From Chryseobacterium kimseyorum (GTDB taxonomy: Bacteria; Bacteroidota; Bacteroidia; Flavobacteriales; Weeksellaceae): 64,000 nt of DNA. Of this stretch, positions 43,037 to 51,963 are shown one piece after another. The stretch lies in assembly GCF_025971945.1 (NCBI RefSeq), contig NZ_JAPDHW010000009.1, forward strand, positions 145,347 to 209,346, written 5' to 3'. Position 1 is the first letter of the stretch, and each line of letters begins with the position of its first letter. Below the pieces are notes generated by a model. That model had not been told where the DNA came from and searched no databases. It was given only the letters and a program-made list of their open reading frames with translations. The translations under genes and the position numbers were made by a program.

Positions 43037-43891
43037 TTACTCAGTCCGTATATTCTTTATATATTTTATTGAATTTTCTGCTTCCAGTAGGTTGTTTTTT
43101 AAGTTCAGCTCTTTTGCTAATTTTTCCTGCTGTTCCTTAAATATTGTAGTCATTAGCTCTAAAGAGTTCCAATTGTTTTCGATATTAGAATCAGAATATG
43201 TTTTTAAAATATTTTCGTAAAAAAAGTGTGTTAAAAAGTTTTTTGCAAACTTCCCTGATTTACCAATGGACACTTTGAAATCATTTTCATTTCCGATATT
43301 CCATTCGATGATTTGCCAAAACATTGGTCTTACTACGGTTTCCAACATATCTTTTGCGTAGATCATTTCTCCCCGTTTCAAGCCTTTTGCAACATTTGTT
43401 ATACACCACCAAAATTCGTTGCATACTTCTGAAAACTCTCTTTGATTTGGTTTAGTAATATGATAATCTTTATCAGATGGTTTGGGAATGTTATTAAATA
43501 GATAGTCTTTGTCAAGCAAAGCAATGGTTAAGCTGTCTGTTTTAAAGTCTGTCTTGATTTTTTCATAGGGAAACAGGGTAAGGTCTATTCTGTTTTGGTC
43601 TTCAAACATTATTAGAAATCTAAAAGAGAAATTTTCATCATGGGCATCTTTTCCCAATTCCATTTCATCAGGAAGCTGTTGTAACAGGGGTTTTCCTAAT
43701 GTATTGATCCAGCTTCTGTCAATAATGAAAGAATCAAGATCGTTGATAATAAACATAATATCAAAGTCCTGGTACTTGTCTGGAGCTACGTTAGAGTTAG
43801 CCCTCGAACCGTTAAGAAGTACGGCTCTGATTCTGTCATCAGCTTTTGCAAAGTCGAGAATTGTAGTGTAAATTTCGATTTGATTACGCAT
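43037..43891 (-). CDS. Aminoglycoside 6-adenylyltransferase-like protein (ANT(6) family)
   Basis: A 284-residue nucleotidyltransferase of the ANT(6) family (streptomycin adenylyltransferase). The catalytic pattern is GSR at 28-30 with D42 and D44 (YQDFDIMF), plus a third acidic site in RIDLTLFP. The C-terminal helical domain has EFWWCITNVAKGLKRGE and LETVVRPMFWQIIEWNIG, which are family landmarks, and the length is typical. It would transfer AMP from ATP to streptomycin. Many flavobacteria carry chromosomal versions. It follows the cassette-like region, but no R element lies beyond it. Confidence 0.88.
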   Translation of the reverse strand: MRNQIEIYTTILDFAKADDRIRAVLLNGSRANSNVAPDKYQDFDIMFIINDLDSFIIDRSWINTLGKPLLQQLPDEMELGKDAHDENFSFRFLIMFEDQNRIDLTLFPYEKIKTDFKTDSLTIALLDKDYLFNNIPKPSDKDYHITKPNQREFSEVCNEFWWCITNVAKGLKRGEMIYAKDMLETVVRPMFWQIIEWNIGNENDFKVSIGKSGKFAKNFLTHFFYENILKTYSDSNIENNWNSLELMTTIFKEQQEKLAKELNLKNNLLEAENSIKYIKNIRTE

Positions 43892-44060
43892 GTTTTAAAA
43901 TTTGTGGCAGACTTTGATTATTATACAGTAGGTCTTTACAAACGATTATGTTTAAAAATAATTAATTTTCAATAAATAACAATTTTATTTCCGACTGGGT
44001 AGAAAGCTAAGTATTTGTGGGTAATGAAGCGAATTTCGATTTTCTAATTTCACAAAATGA

Positions 44061-44771
44061 TTAAATTTTTTTTCCTTCTAGTTTTTTTATCAATTTCCCT
44101 TTCACCACCGTAAAGGCATAGTCTTTAGCTTCTGCGAAAGAAACTTCATACTTCCTTTCAATATTCCTTAAATCTTCCGGAAATTTTGCAAGAAGACTGT
44201 CGTAGAAAGAATTTAAAAATTGTCTGGATGGCATTTCGTATTTTATTTTCAGCTGAAAGCGCCTGATGATCGCCGTATCAATAATTTCTGCATGATTGGT
44301 GGCGCAAAGTAATAACGCATTTTCAGGATAATAATCTATCAGCTGGATTAAAGTATTTACCAGTCTTCTCATTTCACCGACATCTTTGTCATCGCTTCCA
44401 CGGGCTTTTCCGATCTGATCGAGCTCGTCGAGAAATAAAACTGATCTTTCACGAGCTGCTTTATCAAAAATCATTTTAATGTTTTGAGACGTTTCGCCGA
44501 TACGTGAAGATACAATATTGCTGAGGTTGAGGATGATGATATTTTTAGCTAGTGCATTTGCAACCGCTTTTGCCGTCATGGTTTTTCCGCAACCTGAACT
44601 GCCTTCGAGAAGGATTTTATTGTTGACGGGAAGTCCGTATTCCATCAGTTCTTTGGCGTAGGTCTGTTCTTTTATCAGCTGTACAAACTGTTCCCTTATT
44701 CGGGGTTCAAGAAAAACATCATCGAGCATTACTTTTTCTTTGTCCTGAATGATGAGGTCGTAAAGATTCAT
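44061..44771 (-). CDS. AAA family ATPase
   Basis: A 236-residue single AAA domain. Walker A is GSSGCGKT (57-64), Walker B is VLFLDE (111-116), sensor 1 is in LLLCATNHAE and the arginine finger region is AIIRRF. The N-terminal arm is short and there is no protease or membrane domain, unlike FtsH or Lon. Similar small AAA proteins, sometimes called SpoVK- or Cdc48-like, have no set function. It has its own -7 box and no clear partner gene. Confidence 0.85.
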   Translation of the reverse strand: MNLYDLIIQDKEKVMLDDVFLEPRIREQFVQLIKEQTYAKELMEYGLPVNNKILLEGSSGCGKTMTAKAVANALAKNIIILNLSNIVSSRIGETSQNIKMIFDKAARERSVLFLDELDQIGKARGSDDKDVGEMRRLVNTLIQLIDYYPENALLLCATNHAEIIDTAIIRRFQLKIKYEMPSRQFLNSFYDSLLAKFPEDLRNIERKYEVSFAEAKDYAFTVVKGKLIKKLEGKKI

Positions 44772-44802
44772 TTTTAGCTTTAATTACGGGAGTTTAGAAT
44801 GA

Positions 44803-44810
44803 CAAAGATA
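44803..44810 (-). promoter_or_regulatory. -7 box for the AAA ATPase gene
   Basis: Minus-strand TATCTTTG matches TAnnTTTG, 31 bases upstream of the start codon. Confidence 0.45.
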
Positions 44811-44941
44811 ATTCTTTAGAAACTTTTGAATGTTAGATTTTGACTAAAGTCACTTTGAGTTGGTCTTGAAAAATTGTATTATTCGTCTATTATTAGACTG
44901 ATCTCCTTGGTTCACGGGTTCTCGATATGTTTTTCATTATT

Positions 44942-45442
44942 TTATAATGCAAAACAGTCTAACTGACGGAGTTTTTCGAGGAAATTGTTATCTGAAAAAT
45001 CAATAAAGAAATACTGTTGCCAAGCCTGAGTTTTTAAAGCCTGTCTGCTTGCCGGAGAATCCCAAGTTGGATATACTCTAAAACCTCTCTTTCCATCTTT
45101 GGAATGAGTAGTGAGAATATTTTGATGAATAAGAATTTGTTTAGAAAAAAAGAAAAAGCCCGTTCTGCCATCATTTTTACAAAAGATAATATAAAAATCA
45201 AAAGGATCTTGGTACGTAAAGGGTTCGGTCTGTTTGTTTACAGGATTTCTCTTCCATAGTGTCACAAACTGTCCGATTTTTTTGGGTGTGATTTTAGCCT
45301 TTCTGAATTTTATGCTGAACTGATCTAACTGGAAATTGTAACCCAGGTATTCATCACATTCAAGATCCGGTAGGAGATGGGAAATAATTACATTAAGCTT
45401 TGAAAAAACGGAATTGTTAAGTTGCTCAAGTTCTGTAATCAT
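44942..45442 (-). CDS. MepB family protein
   Basis: A 166-residue protein with the family pattern: GYNFQLDQFSIKFRKAKITP, then QFVTLWKR, a hydrophobic FDFYIIFC strand, and a GKRGFRVYPTWDSPASRQAL segment followed by W-QQYFF. MepB was named for its position in the Staphylococcus mepRAB efflux operon; its role is unknown. No Mep-type regulator or exporter is adjacent here. It is probably a monocistronic gene. Confidence 0.8.
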   Translation of the reverse strand: MITELEQLNNSVFSKLNVIISHLLPDLECDEYLGYNFQLDQFSIKFRKAKITPKKIGQFVTLWKRNPVNKQTEPFTYQDPFDFYIIFCKNDGRTGFFFFSKQILIHQNILTTHSKDGKRGFRVYPTWDSPASRQALKTQAWQQYFFIDFSDNNFLEKLRQLDCFAL

Positions 45443-45566
45443 TATTTTTATGTTTTTTTGCGCTGCTTTACTCCGGTTGAGTAAAACAGCGGGCAGTCAG
45501 TGAGACTGCAAACATAAATAATACTAACTGATAAATTTGCTTTATAGGCAGACTATTTAAAAAGTG

Positions 45567-45647
45567 TTAGTTGTTTTCTTTTTTCACTGTTGCGATGTAA
45601 GATGAAACTAAAACTGCACATGTTGCTACTCCGACGATTGCGATCAT
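45567..45647 (-). CDS. Possible 26-residue membrane microprotein
   Basis: A minus-strand frame from ATG at 45647 to TAA at 45567. It encodes one hydrophobic stretch (MIAIVGVATCAVLVSSYIAT) and a charged tail (VKKENN). The topology is that of many small bacterial membrane proteins. There is no homology evidence, and such a short frame could occur by chance. Confidence 0.35.
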   Translation of the reverse strand: MIAIVGVATCAVLVSSYIATVKKENN

Positions 45648-46020
45648 AATTTTTGAATTTTTATTTATTTAACTATTTGTTGCGAATTCTGTAATGCAAT
45701 ATTACGGCTTTCAAATTGTACAGGCAATACAAATATTATGATGTATATCAGTTTGTTACGAGCTTGTTAAGCTATTTTAGATTGAATCTTGATTAAGTAT
45801 TTTTAAATTTTTAATGGAAAATGTCTAAAGAATAAATTATTTAATTCGTAAAATAATGTGAATCTGTTAATGTATTTGTATTTTGTATTTCAGAGTTGAT
45901 AATCTAAATAATATAAAAATGCATTGCATAATAAAGATAAAAGCATCATTTAATGATGCCTTATTTATGTAAGATGAATAAAAATTAATGATCAGAATTG
46001 TACTGAAGAAATTTTTGAGA
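45648..46020. other. AT-rich intergenic region, nothing assigned
   Basis: About 370 very AT-rich bases between the putative microprotein and the glycosylase gene. A short hairpin near 45943-45965 (AAGCATCATTTAATGATGCCTT) may be a terminator for the glycosylase gene on the minus strand. Otherwise nothing was identified. Confidence 0.4.
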
Positions 46021-46752
46021 TCAGTATAATTTCTGTTCATTTTGACAGAAAAAACTCATTCGTTTGCTTTTCCCGGTTTCCTTCTTGATGATTTCTCCGC
46101 CACATTTCGGACATTTTTTTTTGTGGTATACCTGAAATGTTTTGCTTAAAGTTTCTGTTCGTTTATATTTGAGAAACTCGAAGCCGTATTCTTTGGTTTC
46201 TTTGATAATCCTTTTAAGTTTTGATTCGGTGAGATTTTTAATTAAAGATTTCGGATGAATTTGTGCACGAAAAAGTGCTTCATTTTTAATGATATTGCCA
46301 ACGCCGGCAAAAATATCCTGATTCATCAATGCGTCGCAGATCATCATTTCTGGATGCTGATGCATTTCTTCAATTGCTTTATCATCACTCCATTTTTTGC
46401 TCATAATGTCAGCTTCCCAGTTTATTTTTGAAAGAAAACTTTCATCCACGACTTTTACAACGCAGGTGTAAAAAAACATTCCTTCATCCTTAAAAGTCAA
46501 TCCCAAACGTAATGTATCAATATCTTTCCTTTTATAAAAACTGTAGGAACCGAACATCATCAGGTGAACTTTAAATATAATCGTATCGAAAATCAGAAAG
46601 GTCTGTTTTCCAAATGTTTTTATTTCGCGTAAGATCTCTCCTTTAATTTTAAAATTTTTGGGAACTTCGCTTCCGCTTACATCAGTAACTTTTTCACCTA
46701 CAAATTTTTGCAGATCTTCTTTCATGAGAACAATAGTTGGACCTTCAGGCAT
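46021..46752 (-). CDS. Fpg/Nei family DNA glycosylase/AP lyase
   Basis: A 243-residue protein with the catalytic N terminus MPEGP (Pro2 and Glu3 after Met removal), a helix-two-turn-helix region (CDALMNQDIFAGVGNIIKNE, about 135-155) and a C-terminal zinc finger. The finger reads KKCPKCGGE then FFCQNEQK, so the fourth Cys ligand is replaced by Glu. It would remove oxidised pyrimidines or purines from DNA. It is divergent from, and 68 bases from, the dGTPase-like gene; both act on nucleotide quality. Confidence 0.85.
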   Translation of the reverse strand: MPEGPTIVLMKEDLQKFVGEKVTDVSGSEVPKNFKIKGEILREIKTFGKQTFLIFDTIIFKVHLMMFGSYSFYKRKDIDTLRLGLTFKDEGMFFYTCVVKVVDESFLSKINWEADIMSKKWSDDKAIEEMHQHPEMMICDALMNQDIFAGVGNIIKNEALFRAQIHPKSLIKNLTESKLKRIIKETKEYGFEFLKYKRTETLSKTFQVYHKKKCPKCGGEIIKKETGKSKRMSFFCQNEQKLY

Positions 46753-46808
46753 GGCTTTGTTTTTAAAGAAAAACTCAAATATTATTCCTTTAAAAGTAAA
46801 ATTTGAAT

Positions 46809-46816
46809 TAATTTTG
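46809..46816 (+). promoter_or_regulatory. -7 box of the dGTPase-like gene, leaderless
   Basis: TAATTTTG matches TAnnTTTG and ends 4 bases before the first ATG (46821) and 7 before the second (46824). Transcription should begin at or next to the start codon. Confidence 0.5.
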
Positions 46817-46820
46817 GAAA

Positions 46821-48179
46821 ATGATGAATTTGAACCAGATTTTTACCAGTCAGCGCACCGGTAACAATCCGAATACTGTTGCTTCAAGAACAGATTTTCA
46901 AAGAGATTTTGACCGTATTATTTTTTCTTCAGCATTCAGAAGACTGCAGAACAAAACGCAGGTTTTTCCGCTTCCTGGAAGTGTTTTTGTACATAACCGT
47001 CTGACGCATTCACTGGAGGTTTCTTCTGTGGGAAGAAGTTTAGGAAGTGTAATCGGAGAATATATTTCAGAAAATCATACAAGTGATCTTACTGAGGAAT
47101 CCAGAAATTTTTATCGGCATAATTTAGGAAATGTCATTGCTGCGGCGTGTCTCTGTCATGATGTGGGAAATCCCGCGTTCGGACATTCGGGTGAAGATGC
47201 AATTGCCAGTTATTTTGATAAAAATGAAAATGATCTGAAACCCAAATTTTCTGAAAAAGAATGGGCAGATTTGGTGAATTTTGAAGGAAACGCCAATGCA
47301 ATTCGAGTTCTCGCTCATCAACAGCAGGGAAAAGATTTGGGTGGAACGCAGCTTACGTTTACCACTTTGGCGAGTATTGCCAAATATCCCTGTGAAGCCA
47401 TTGCCAAGAAAAAGGGAATTATTCACAGAAAGAAGTTCGGGTTTTTTCAGAATGAAAAAGAAACGTTTTTAGAAATTGCAAAAGGCGTCAATCTGATTCA
47501 GGAAAATGATGAGCCTTATATTTTTAAAAGACATCCTTTCGTTTGGCTTGTGGAAGCTGCCGATGATATTTGCTACAACATTATCGACATGGAAGATGCG
47601 CACCGTCTCGGAATTATCTCAAGTGCAGACTGCGAAAACCTATTCCTTGATCTTATTGAATCTGAAAATCAGGACATCAAAAAAGTGAAAGATAAACTGG
47701 TTGCCATCTCGAATGACAATGAAAGGGTTTCCTATCTGAGAGCGAAAGTAATCAATGCCCTGATCAATAAATCGATTGAAAGTTTTAAAACAAATTTCGA
47801 TACGATTTTAGAAGGTAATTTAGATAAAGGTCTGCTTGATATCTATCGTGACGGAAATAAAGCGTTGCAGGAAATAGAAACTTATTCAATTGCAAAAATT
47901 TACAATCACAAAGCGGTTGTGGAGATTGAAAATGCAGGTTATAATGTTATGTACGAATTGTTAGATCATTTTATTCCATCTATATTAAAACCTAAAGATG
48001 AGCGGAAATCTTATGATAAAATGGCGCTCAAACTTCTTCCACAACAGTTTGTGTACGAAGATGGAAGCGAATATCAGAAAGTTTTGGGGGTTATTGATTT
48101 TGTTTCTGGTATGACCGACAACTATGCAACAGATTTGTATAGAAAAATAAAAGGGATTGATATTGGGATGACGATGTAA
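46821..48179 (+). CDS. dgt: dGTP triphosphohydrolase-like HD protein
   Basis: A 452-residue member of the Dgt family. The N-terminal RTDFQRDFDRIIFSSAFRRL, then NRLTHSLEVSSVGR, and the HD motif CLCHDVGNPAFGHSGE carry the metal-binding residues; a later EAADDICYNIIDMEDAHRL segment completes the site. It hydrolyses dGTP to deoxyguanosine and triphosphate, or a related dNTP, and controls nucleotide pools. In Bacteroidota its exact substrate is not proven. Two Met codons are adjacent at the start; either would fit. Confidence 0.85.
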   Translation: MMNLNQIFTSQRTGNNPNTVASRTDFQRDFDRIIFSSAFRRLQNKTQVFPLPGSVFVHNRLTHSLEVSSVGRSLGSVIGEYISENHTSDLTEESRNFYRHNLGNVIAAACLCHDVGNPAFGHSGEDAIASYFDKNENDLKPKFSEKEWADLVNFEGNANAIRVLAHQQQGKDLGGTQLTFTTLASIAKYPCEAIAKKKGIIHRKKFGFFQNEKETFLEIAKGVNLIQENDEPYIFKRHPFVWLVEAADDICYNIIDMEDAHRLGIISSADCENLFLDLIESENQDIKKVKDKLVAISNDNERVSYLRAKVINALINKSIESFKTNFDTILEGNLDKGLLDIYRDGNKALQEIETYSIAKIYNHKAVVEIENAGYNVMYELLDHFIPSILKPKDERKSYDKMALKLLPQQFVYEDGSEYQKVLGVIDFVSGMTDNYATDLYRKIKGIDIGMTM

Positions 48180-48250
48180 TTTTATTCATTTTAATTTGAT
48201 TTATTGCCTTAAAAGCTGTATCTTATCACTTCACTCATAAACTATATAAT

Positions 48251-49192
48251 ATGATTTATTTAGGCATTTTAGTCTTTTTCGGACTCGTAACATTATTTGC
48301 TTCTTTCTTTACCGTCAAGCAGGAATCTGCAGCGGTTGTAGAACGACTGGGCAAATTCTTAAAAGTAAGCCACGCCGGTTTACATTTAAAAATTCCTTTT
48401 CTGGATCAGATTTCAAAGCGTCTGAATCTTAGAATTCAGCAATTGGATGTAATCATTGATACTAAAACTTTGGATAACGTTTTTATTAAAATGAAAGTGT
48501 CTGTGCAGTATCAGGTGATCAGAGAAAACGTGAAAGACGCATATTACCGTTTGGAAAATCCTGAAAATCAGATTACCTCTTATGTGTTTGATGTTGTACG
48601 TGCAGAGGTTCCGAAGACTAAACTGGATGATGTTTTCGTGAGAAAGGATGATATCGCAGTTGCGGTAAAAAGTGAACTGCAGGAGGCCATGCAAAGTTAT
48701 GGTTACGATATTATCAAGGCCTTGGTGACCGATATTGATCCGGACGAGCAGGTGAAACACGCGATGAACAGAATCAACGCTGCAGAACGTGAAAAAACTG
48801 CTGCGGAGTACGAATCTGAGGCGCAAAGAATCAGAATTGTTGCGGTTGCAAAAGCTGAGGCAGAATCTAAGAAGTTACAGGGACAGGGTATTGCAGATCA
48901 AAGAAGAGAAATTGCCAAAGGTCTTGAAGAATCTGTGAAAATGCTGAATGCAGCTAATATTAATGCTCAGGAAGCTTCTGCATTAATCGTTGTGACACAG
49001 CATTATGATACTTTACAGTCTATTGGAGCTAATAACAGAAGTAATTTGGTTTTACTTCCCAATTCTCCTACAGCGGCGAGTTCTATGCTGAATGACCTGG
49101 TTGTTTCAATGGCGGCCACGCAAAAAATGGATGAACTAAACACTGCAAATTATCCGAAACCTCCGAAAGATTTTGGACACTCAGGCAAATAA
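48251..49192 (+). CDS. SPFH/Band 7 membrane protein (stomatin/QmcA-like)
   Basis: A 313-residue protein with one N-terminal transmembrane helix (about 1-20), a Band 7 domain (about 22-190: VKQESAAVVERLGKFLKVSH) and a coiled coil with NRINAAEREKTAAEYESEAQ. It ends in a flexible Pro-rich tail. SPFH proteins form ring-like oligomers at the membrane and often regulate FtsH-type proteolysis or membrane microdomains. No NfeD partner is adjacent. A strong terminator follows. Confidence 0.9.
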   Translation: MIYLGILVFFGLVTLFASFFTVKQESAAVVERLGKFLKVSHAGLHLKIPFLDQISKRLNLRIQQLDVIIDTKTLDNVFIKMKVSVQYQVIRENVKDAYYRLENPENQITSYVFDVVRAEVPKTKLDDVFVRKDDIAVAVKSELQEAMQSYGYDIIKALVTDIDPDEQVKHAMNRINAAEREKTAAEYESEAQRIRIVAVAKAEAESKKLQGQGIADQRREIAKGLEESVKMLNAANINAQEASALIVVTQHYDTLQSIGANNRSNLVLLPNSPTAASSMLNDLVVSMAATQKMDELNTANYPKPPKDFGHSGK

Positions 49193-49199
49193 AAATTGA

Positions 49200-49232
49200 A
49201 AAACCTCTCAGAATATTCTGAGAGGTTTTTTT
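49200..49232. terminator. Bidirectional terminator between SPFH and DUF4377 genes
   Basis: A perfect palindrome, 15-bp arms (49200-49214 with 49215-49229), flanked by A on the left and T on the right. It serves the plus-strand SPFH gene and overlaps the stop of the convergent gene (49231). Confidence 0.85.
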
Positions 49233-49578
49233 ATTTCTTGGTTTTGGAAACCTGCTGTACCAAAGTATATTTTATGGAGGAACCATCCATTGGTGGGTTT
49301 TGAATTTTTTCTGTTTTTACTTTTAACACATATTCAAATCCGGGTTCGTAGGTGAATCCTTCGATATTACTGTAGAAATTTCCCCAGCTGTCAGATTCCT
49401 TTTCTTTTACCTGAAGGCATTTCATCGGCGCAACTCCGGTGCAGTCGACGGTTTGTGAAGCCACAATAAAGGTTTTTTCATCTCCTGACGATGAACCCGG
49501 CATCGGTTTGCACTGAACTAAAACAAACAGCATCACCATCGGAGTTATGATGGAAAGTGCTTTCAGTATATTTTTCAT
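49231..49578 (-). CDS. DUF4377 lipoprotein
   Basis: A 115-residue protein from ATG 49578 (an upstream ATG at 49602 would add eight residues ahead of the signal). The signal segment ends with LVQC at C23, a plausible lipid-attachment Cys. The mature part contains TVDCTGVAPMKCLQVKE and a GFTYEPGFEYVLKVKTE strand, the signature of DUF4377, a small beta-sheet domain found in HslJ-like proteins. It is likely attached to a cell-envelope membrane. Function unknown. It follows the Mpo1-like gene (49605-49928). Confidence 0.75.
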   Translation of the reverse strand: MKNILKALSIITPMVMLFVLVQCKPMPGSSSGDEKTFIVASQTVDCTGVAPMKCLQVKEKESDSWGNFYSNIEGFTYEPGFEYVLKVKTEKIQNPPMDGSSIKYTLVQQVSKTKK

Positions 49579-49604
49579 ATTTAAAATTTTAAGGGTGATC
49601 AAAG

Positions 49605-49928
49605 TTAAGCTTTTTCCTGCGTTTTGAATTTCTGTCTGCCAGTCAACAGTTCAAAGAATAATTTAAAATCCGAAAGCAATGACCAAAGTGGATATTTAAA
49701 TGTGGCGGGTTTATTCCTTTCAATAAATGCATGACTCAGCCAAGCAAAACCATATCCGAAAATCGGAATGTACCAAAGAAATCTTTCCTTTCCGGTGTAA
49801 ATGACAAAGCCGATGACAATAAAAACAAACAGAATTCCCAGAAAATGAAAAATTCTCGTTCCTAATTTTTTATGTTCATCAAGATAAAACCCGTAGAACT
49901 CTTTGAATGTTTTGATTCTTTCAGACAT
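49605..49928 (-). CDS. Mpo1-like (DUF962) membrane protein
   Basis: A 107-residue protein from ATG 49928 (MSERIKTFKEFYGFYLDEHK); an ATG at 49964 would add 12 residues of unlikely sequence. There are two close hydrophobic helices, conserved His residues (DEHKKLGTRIFHFLGI; WLSHAFIERNKPATFKYPLW) and a C-terminal LLSDFKLFFELLTG segment, all typical of DUF962. The yeast relative Mpo1 is an Fe2+-dependent dioxygenase of 2-hydroxy fatty acids, so a fatty-acid alpha-oxidation role is possible. It begins an apparent two-gene operon with the DUF4377 gene. Confidence 0.85.
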   Translation of the reverse strand: MSERIKTFKEFYGFYLDEHKKLGTRIFHFLGILFVFIVIGFVIYTGKERFLWYIPIFGYGFAWLSHAFIERNKPATFKYPLWSLLSDFKLFFELLTGRQKFKTQEKA

Positions 49929-49988
49929 GGCATTAATTTTAAAGTTCTTAAAAAGCTTTAGCAATTATTTCGCCAAATACATTTTTCT

Positions 49989-50025
49989 AAAAAAAGAGTC
50001 AAAATACGTGAATGTATTTTGACTC
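49989..50025 (-). terminator. Rho-independent terminator of the APC permease gene
   Basis: A 12-bp perfect stem (49996-50007 with 50014-50025), a 6-base loop, and on the minus strand a following T run (A-run 49989-49995). Confidence 0.9.
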
Positions 50026-50048
50026 TCAATATTTTATATTTATTTAAT

Positions 50049-51716
50049 TTAAGGGTTTCTCAGTTTGCTGTTCTGATATCCGTAGCAGAAATAAATAACC
50101 AGTCCTACGGCAAACCAAATTCCGAAATAGAACCAGTTTTCGTGGCTCATTCCTGTTAATAAATACAGACAGGAGCTTAAACCAATTAATGGAATCAGTG
50201 ACAGATTTTTAATAAATGTCAAAACACACAATCCTAAATTAATTAAGATAAAAAAGAAAATTGAAGCTCTGAATTCACCGTTTTTAGGATCTTTCCAATC
50301 CATTAACGTATCAAAAAATTCAGATTGGAAATAGTAAAAACCTACTAAAGCTCCGATGAAAATTACCGGAAACAAAATCTTTCCATTAATGTAAGGAAGG
50401 TGGAATCTGCCCTTGATTTTTTCTTTTGCAGGAAGCATTAAAACTCCCGCACAGACAAGCACGAAAGCGAAAATAGTTCCGATGCTTGTAAAATCTAAAA
50501 TGAAACTTTTATCTGTGAAAATAATAGGAACTCCCACCACAATACCAGTAACGATCGTTGCAAAAGCCGGTGTCTTGAATTTTGGGTGTACTTCCTGAAA
50601 CTTTTTCGGCATCAAACCGTCACGGCTCATCGCGTACCAGATTCTTGGCTGTCCCATTTGGAATACCAATAAAACTGTGGTAATCGCTACAATTGCTACG
50701 AATGAAACCGTCAGTTCCATCCAGGCAACATTGGCATTTGTTTTTTCGAATATAAAAGAGAGAGGATCACCGACGCCGTCAAATTTTCTGTAGTCGACCA
50801 TTCCGGTTAAAACCAAAGTCAGGCAGATGTAAATAACGGTACAAAGAGCCAAAGAAATAATCATTCCTTTCGGAAGTGTTTTCTGTGGATCTTTTGTTTC
50901 TTCTGAAAGTACACTTAAAGCATCGAAACCGATGTAAGCAAAGAAAACTCCTGAAACCGCACTCATAACTCCTGCAAAACCGTTCGGCATAAAAGACCGG
51001 GTACCTTCAATACTTACAGGTGTCCAGTTTTCGGTATTGATATATGAAAAGCCAACCAAGATCACCAAAACGATAACGGCCAGTTTTAAAATTACTAAAG
51101 AATTGTTGAAGTTTTTGCTTTCCTTCACTCCACGGTAACACAGCCAGGTAATCAAACCATTGATCACCAGTGCCGGAATATCAACGATAAATTTTAAACT
51201 TCCAAGTAACGGAGCAGACGTCCAGGCGTTAATCAGTTCTTTATTTTCAGAACCGTTTTGAAATGCTTTTTTCGCTTCAGTATAACTGCACGTGAGGTAA
51301 TCTGGAATATGCATTCCAAGCCGCTCAAGAAAGCTTGTAAAATAATCCGACCATGAGAAAGCGACATAAATATTTCCGAAAGAATATTCCATAATTAATG
51401 CCCAGCCAATCACCCAGGCCATCAATTCACCAAAACTTGCATAGGCATAGGTGTAAGCGGAACCCGCTGTAGGAATTCTGCTCGCAAATTCTGCATAGCA
51501 TAAAGCGGTAAAACCACAGGCAAAACCACAGATCAGATAGAGTAGGATAACGCCGGGGCCGCCTCTGAAAACGGCTTCACCCAAACTGCTGAAACTTCCG
51601 GCTCCAATGATAGCGGCAATTCCAAAAAAAACGATGTCCCAAGTTCCTAAAACCCGCAAAAGATTGGTGGAAGTATCTGTTGCTGAATAGTTTTTCCTTC
51701 TGAAGAGTTGATTCAT
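50049..51716 (-). CDS. APC family amino acid permease
   Basis: A 555-residue protein with about 14 hydrophobic helices. The family opening is GTWDIVFFGIAAIIGAGSFS, the first-helix Gly-rich substrate site, followed by SRIPTAGSAYTYAYASFGEL. The length and C-terminal extension are those of the cationic amino acid transporter (CAT) branch. It probably imports amino acids by proton symport; the substrate is not defined. It is monocistronic with a -7 box and a terminator. Confidence 0.88.
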   Translation of the reverse strand: MNQLFRRKNYSATDTSTNLLRVLGTWDIVFFGIAAIIGAGSFSSLGEAVFRGGPGVILLYLICGFACGFTALCYAEFASRIPTAGSAYTYAYASFGELMAWVIGWALIMEYSFGNIYVAFSWSDYFTSFLERLGMHIPDYLTCSYTEAKKAFQNGSENKELINAWTSAPLLGSLKFIVDIPALVINGLITWLCYRGVKESKNFNNSLVILKLAVIVLVILVGFSYINTENWTPVSIEGTRSFMPNGFAGVMSAVSGVFFAYIGFDALSVLSEETKDPQKTLPKGMIISLALCTVIYICLTLVLTGMVDYRKFDGVGDPLSFIFEKTNANVAWMELTVSFVAIVAITTVLLVFQMGQPRIWYAMSRDGLMPKKFQEVHPKFKTPAFATIVTGIVVGVPIIFTDKSFILDFTSIGTIFAFVLVCAGVLMLPAKEKIKGRFHLPYINGKILFPVIFIGALVGFYYFQSEFFDTLMDWKDPKNGEFRASIFFFILINLGLCVLTFIKNLSLIPLIGLSSCLYLLTGMSHENWFYFGIWFAVGLVIYFCYGYQNSKLRNP

Positions 51717-51743
51717 TCAATGATTATATAAAGTTGAAAAAAA

Positions 51744-51751
51744 CAAATGTA
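51744..51751 (-). promoter_or_regulatory. -7 box for the APC permease gene
   Basis: Minus-strand TACATTTG matches TAnnTTTG, 27 bases upstream of the start codon. Confidence 0.45.
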
Positions 51752-51963
51752 ATTATTTCTGATAAATAATTAAGATTTTCTTAAGTTTTCTTGTTGAAAA
51801 GTTAATTAGTATTAAAAAATAATCCACAAACTAACATTATGTGAAAAGACTTGTTTATGCAATATCTTTTCGATATTTTCGTTGATAATTTGTGGATAAA
51901 ATCTTATCTTAAAATTAAAATATTTGGTCTTATTTTTGAAGGCTTATCCATTTTTAAAATTTG

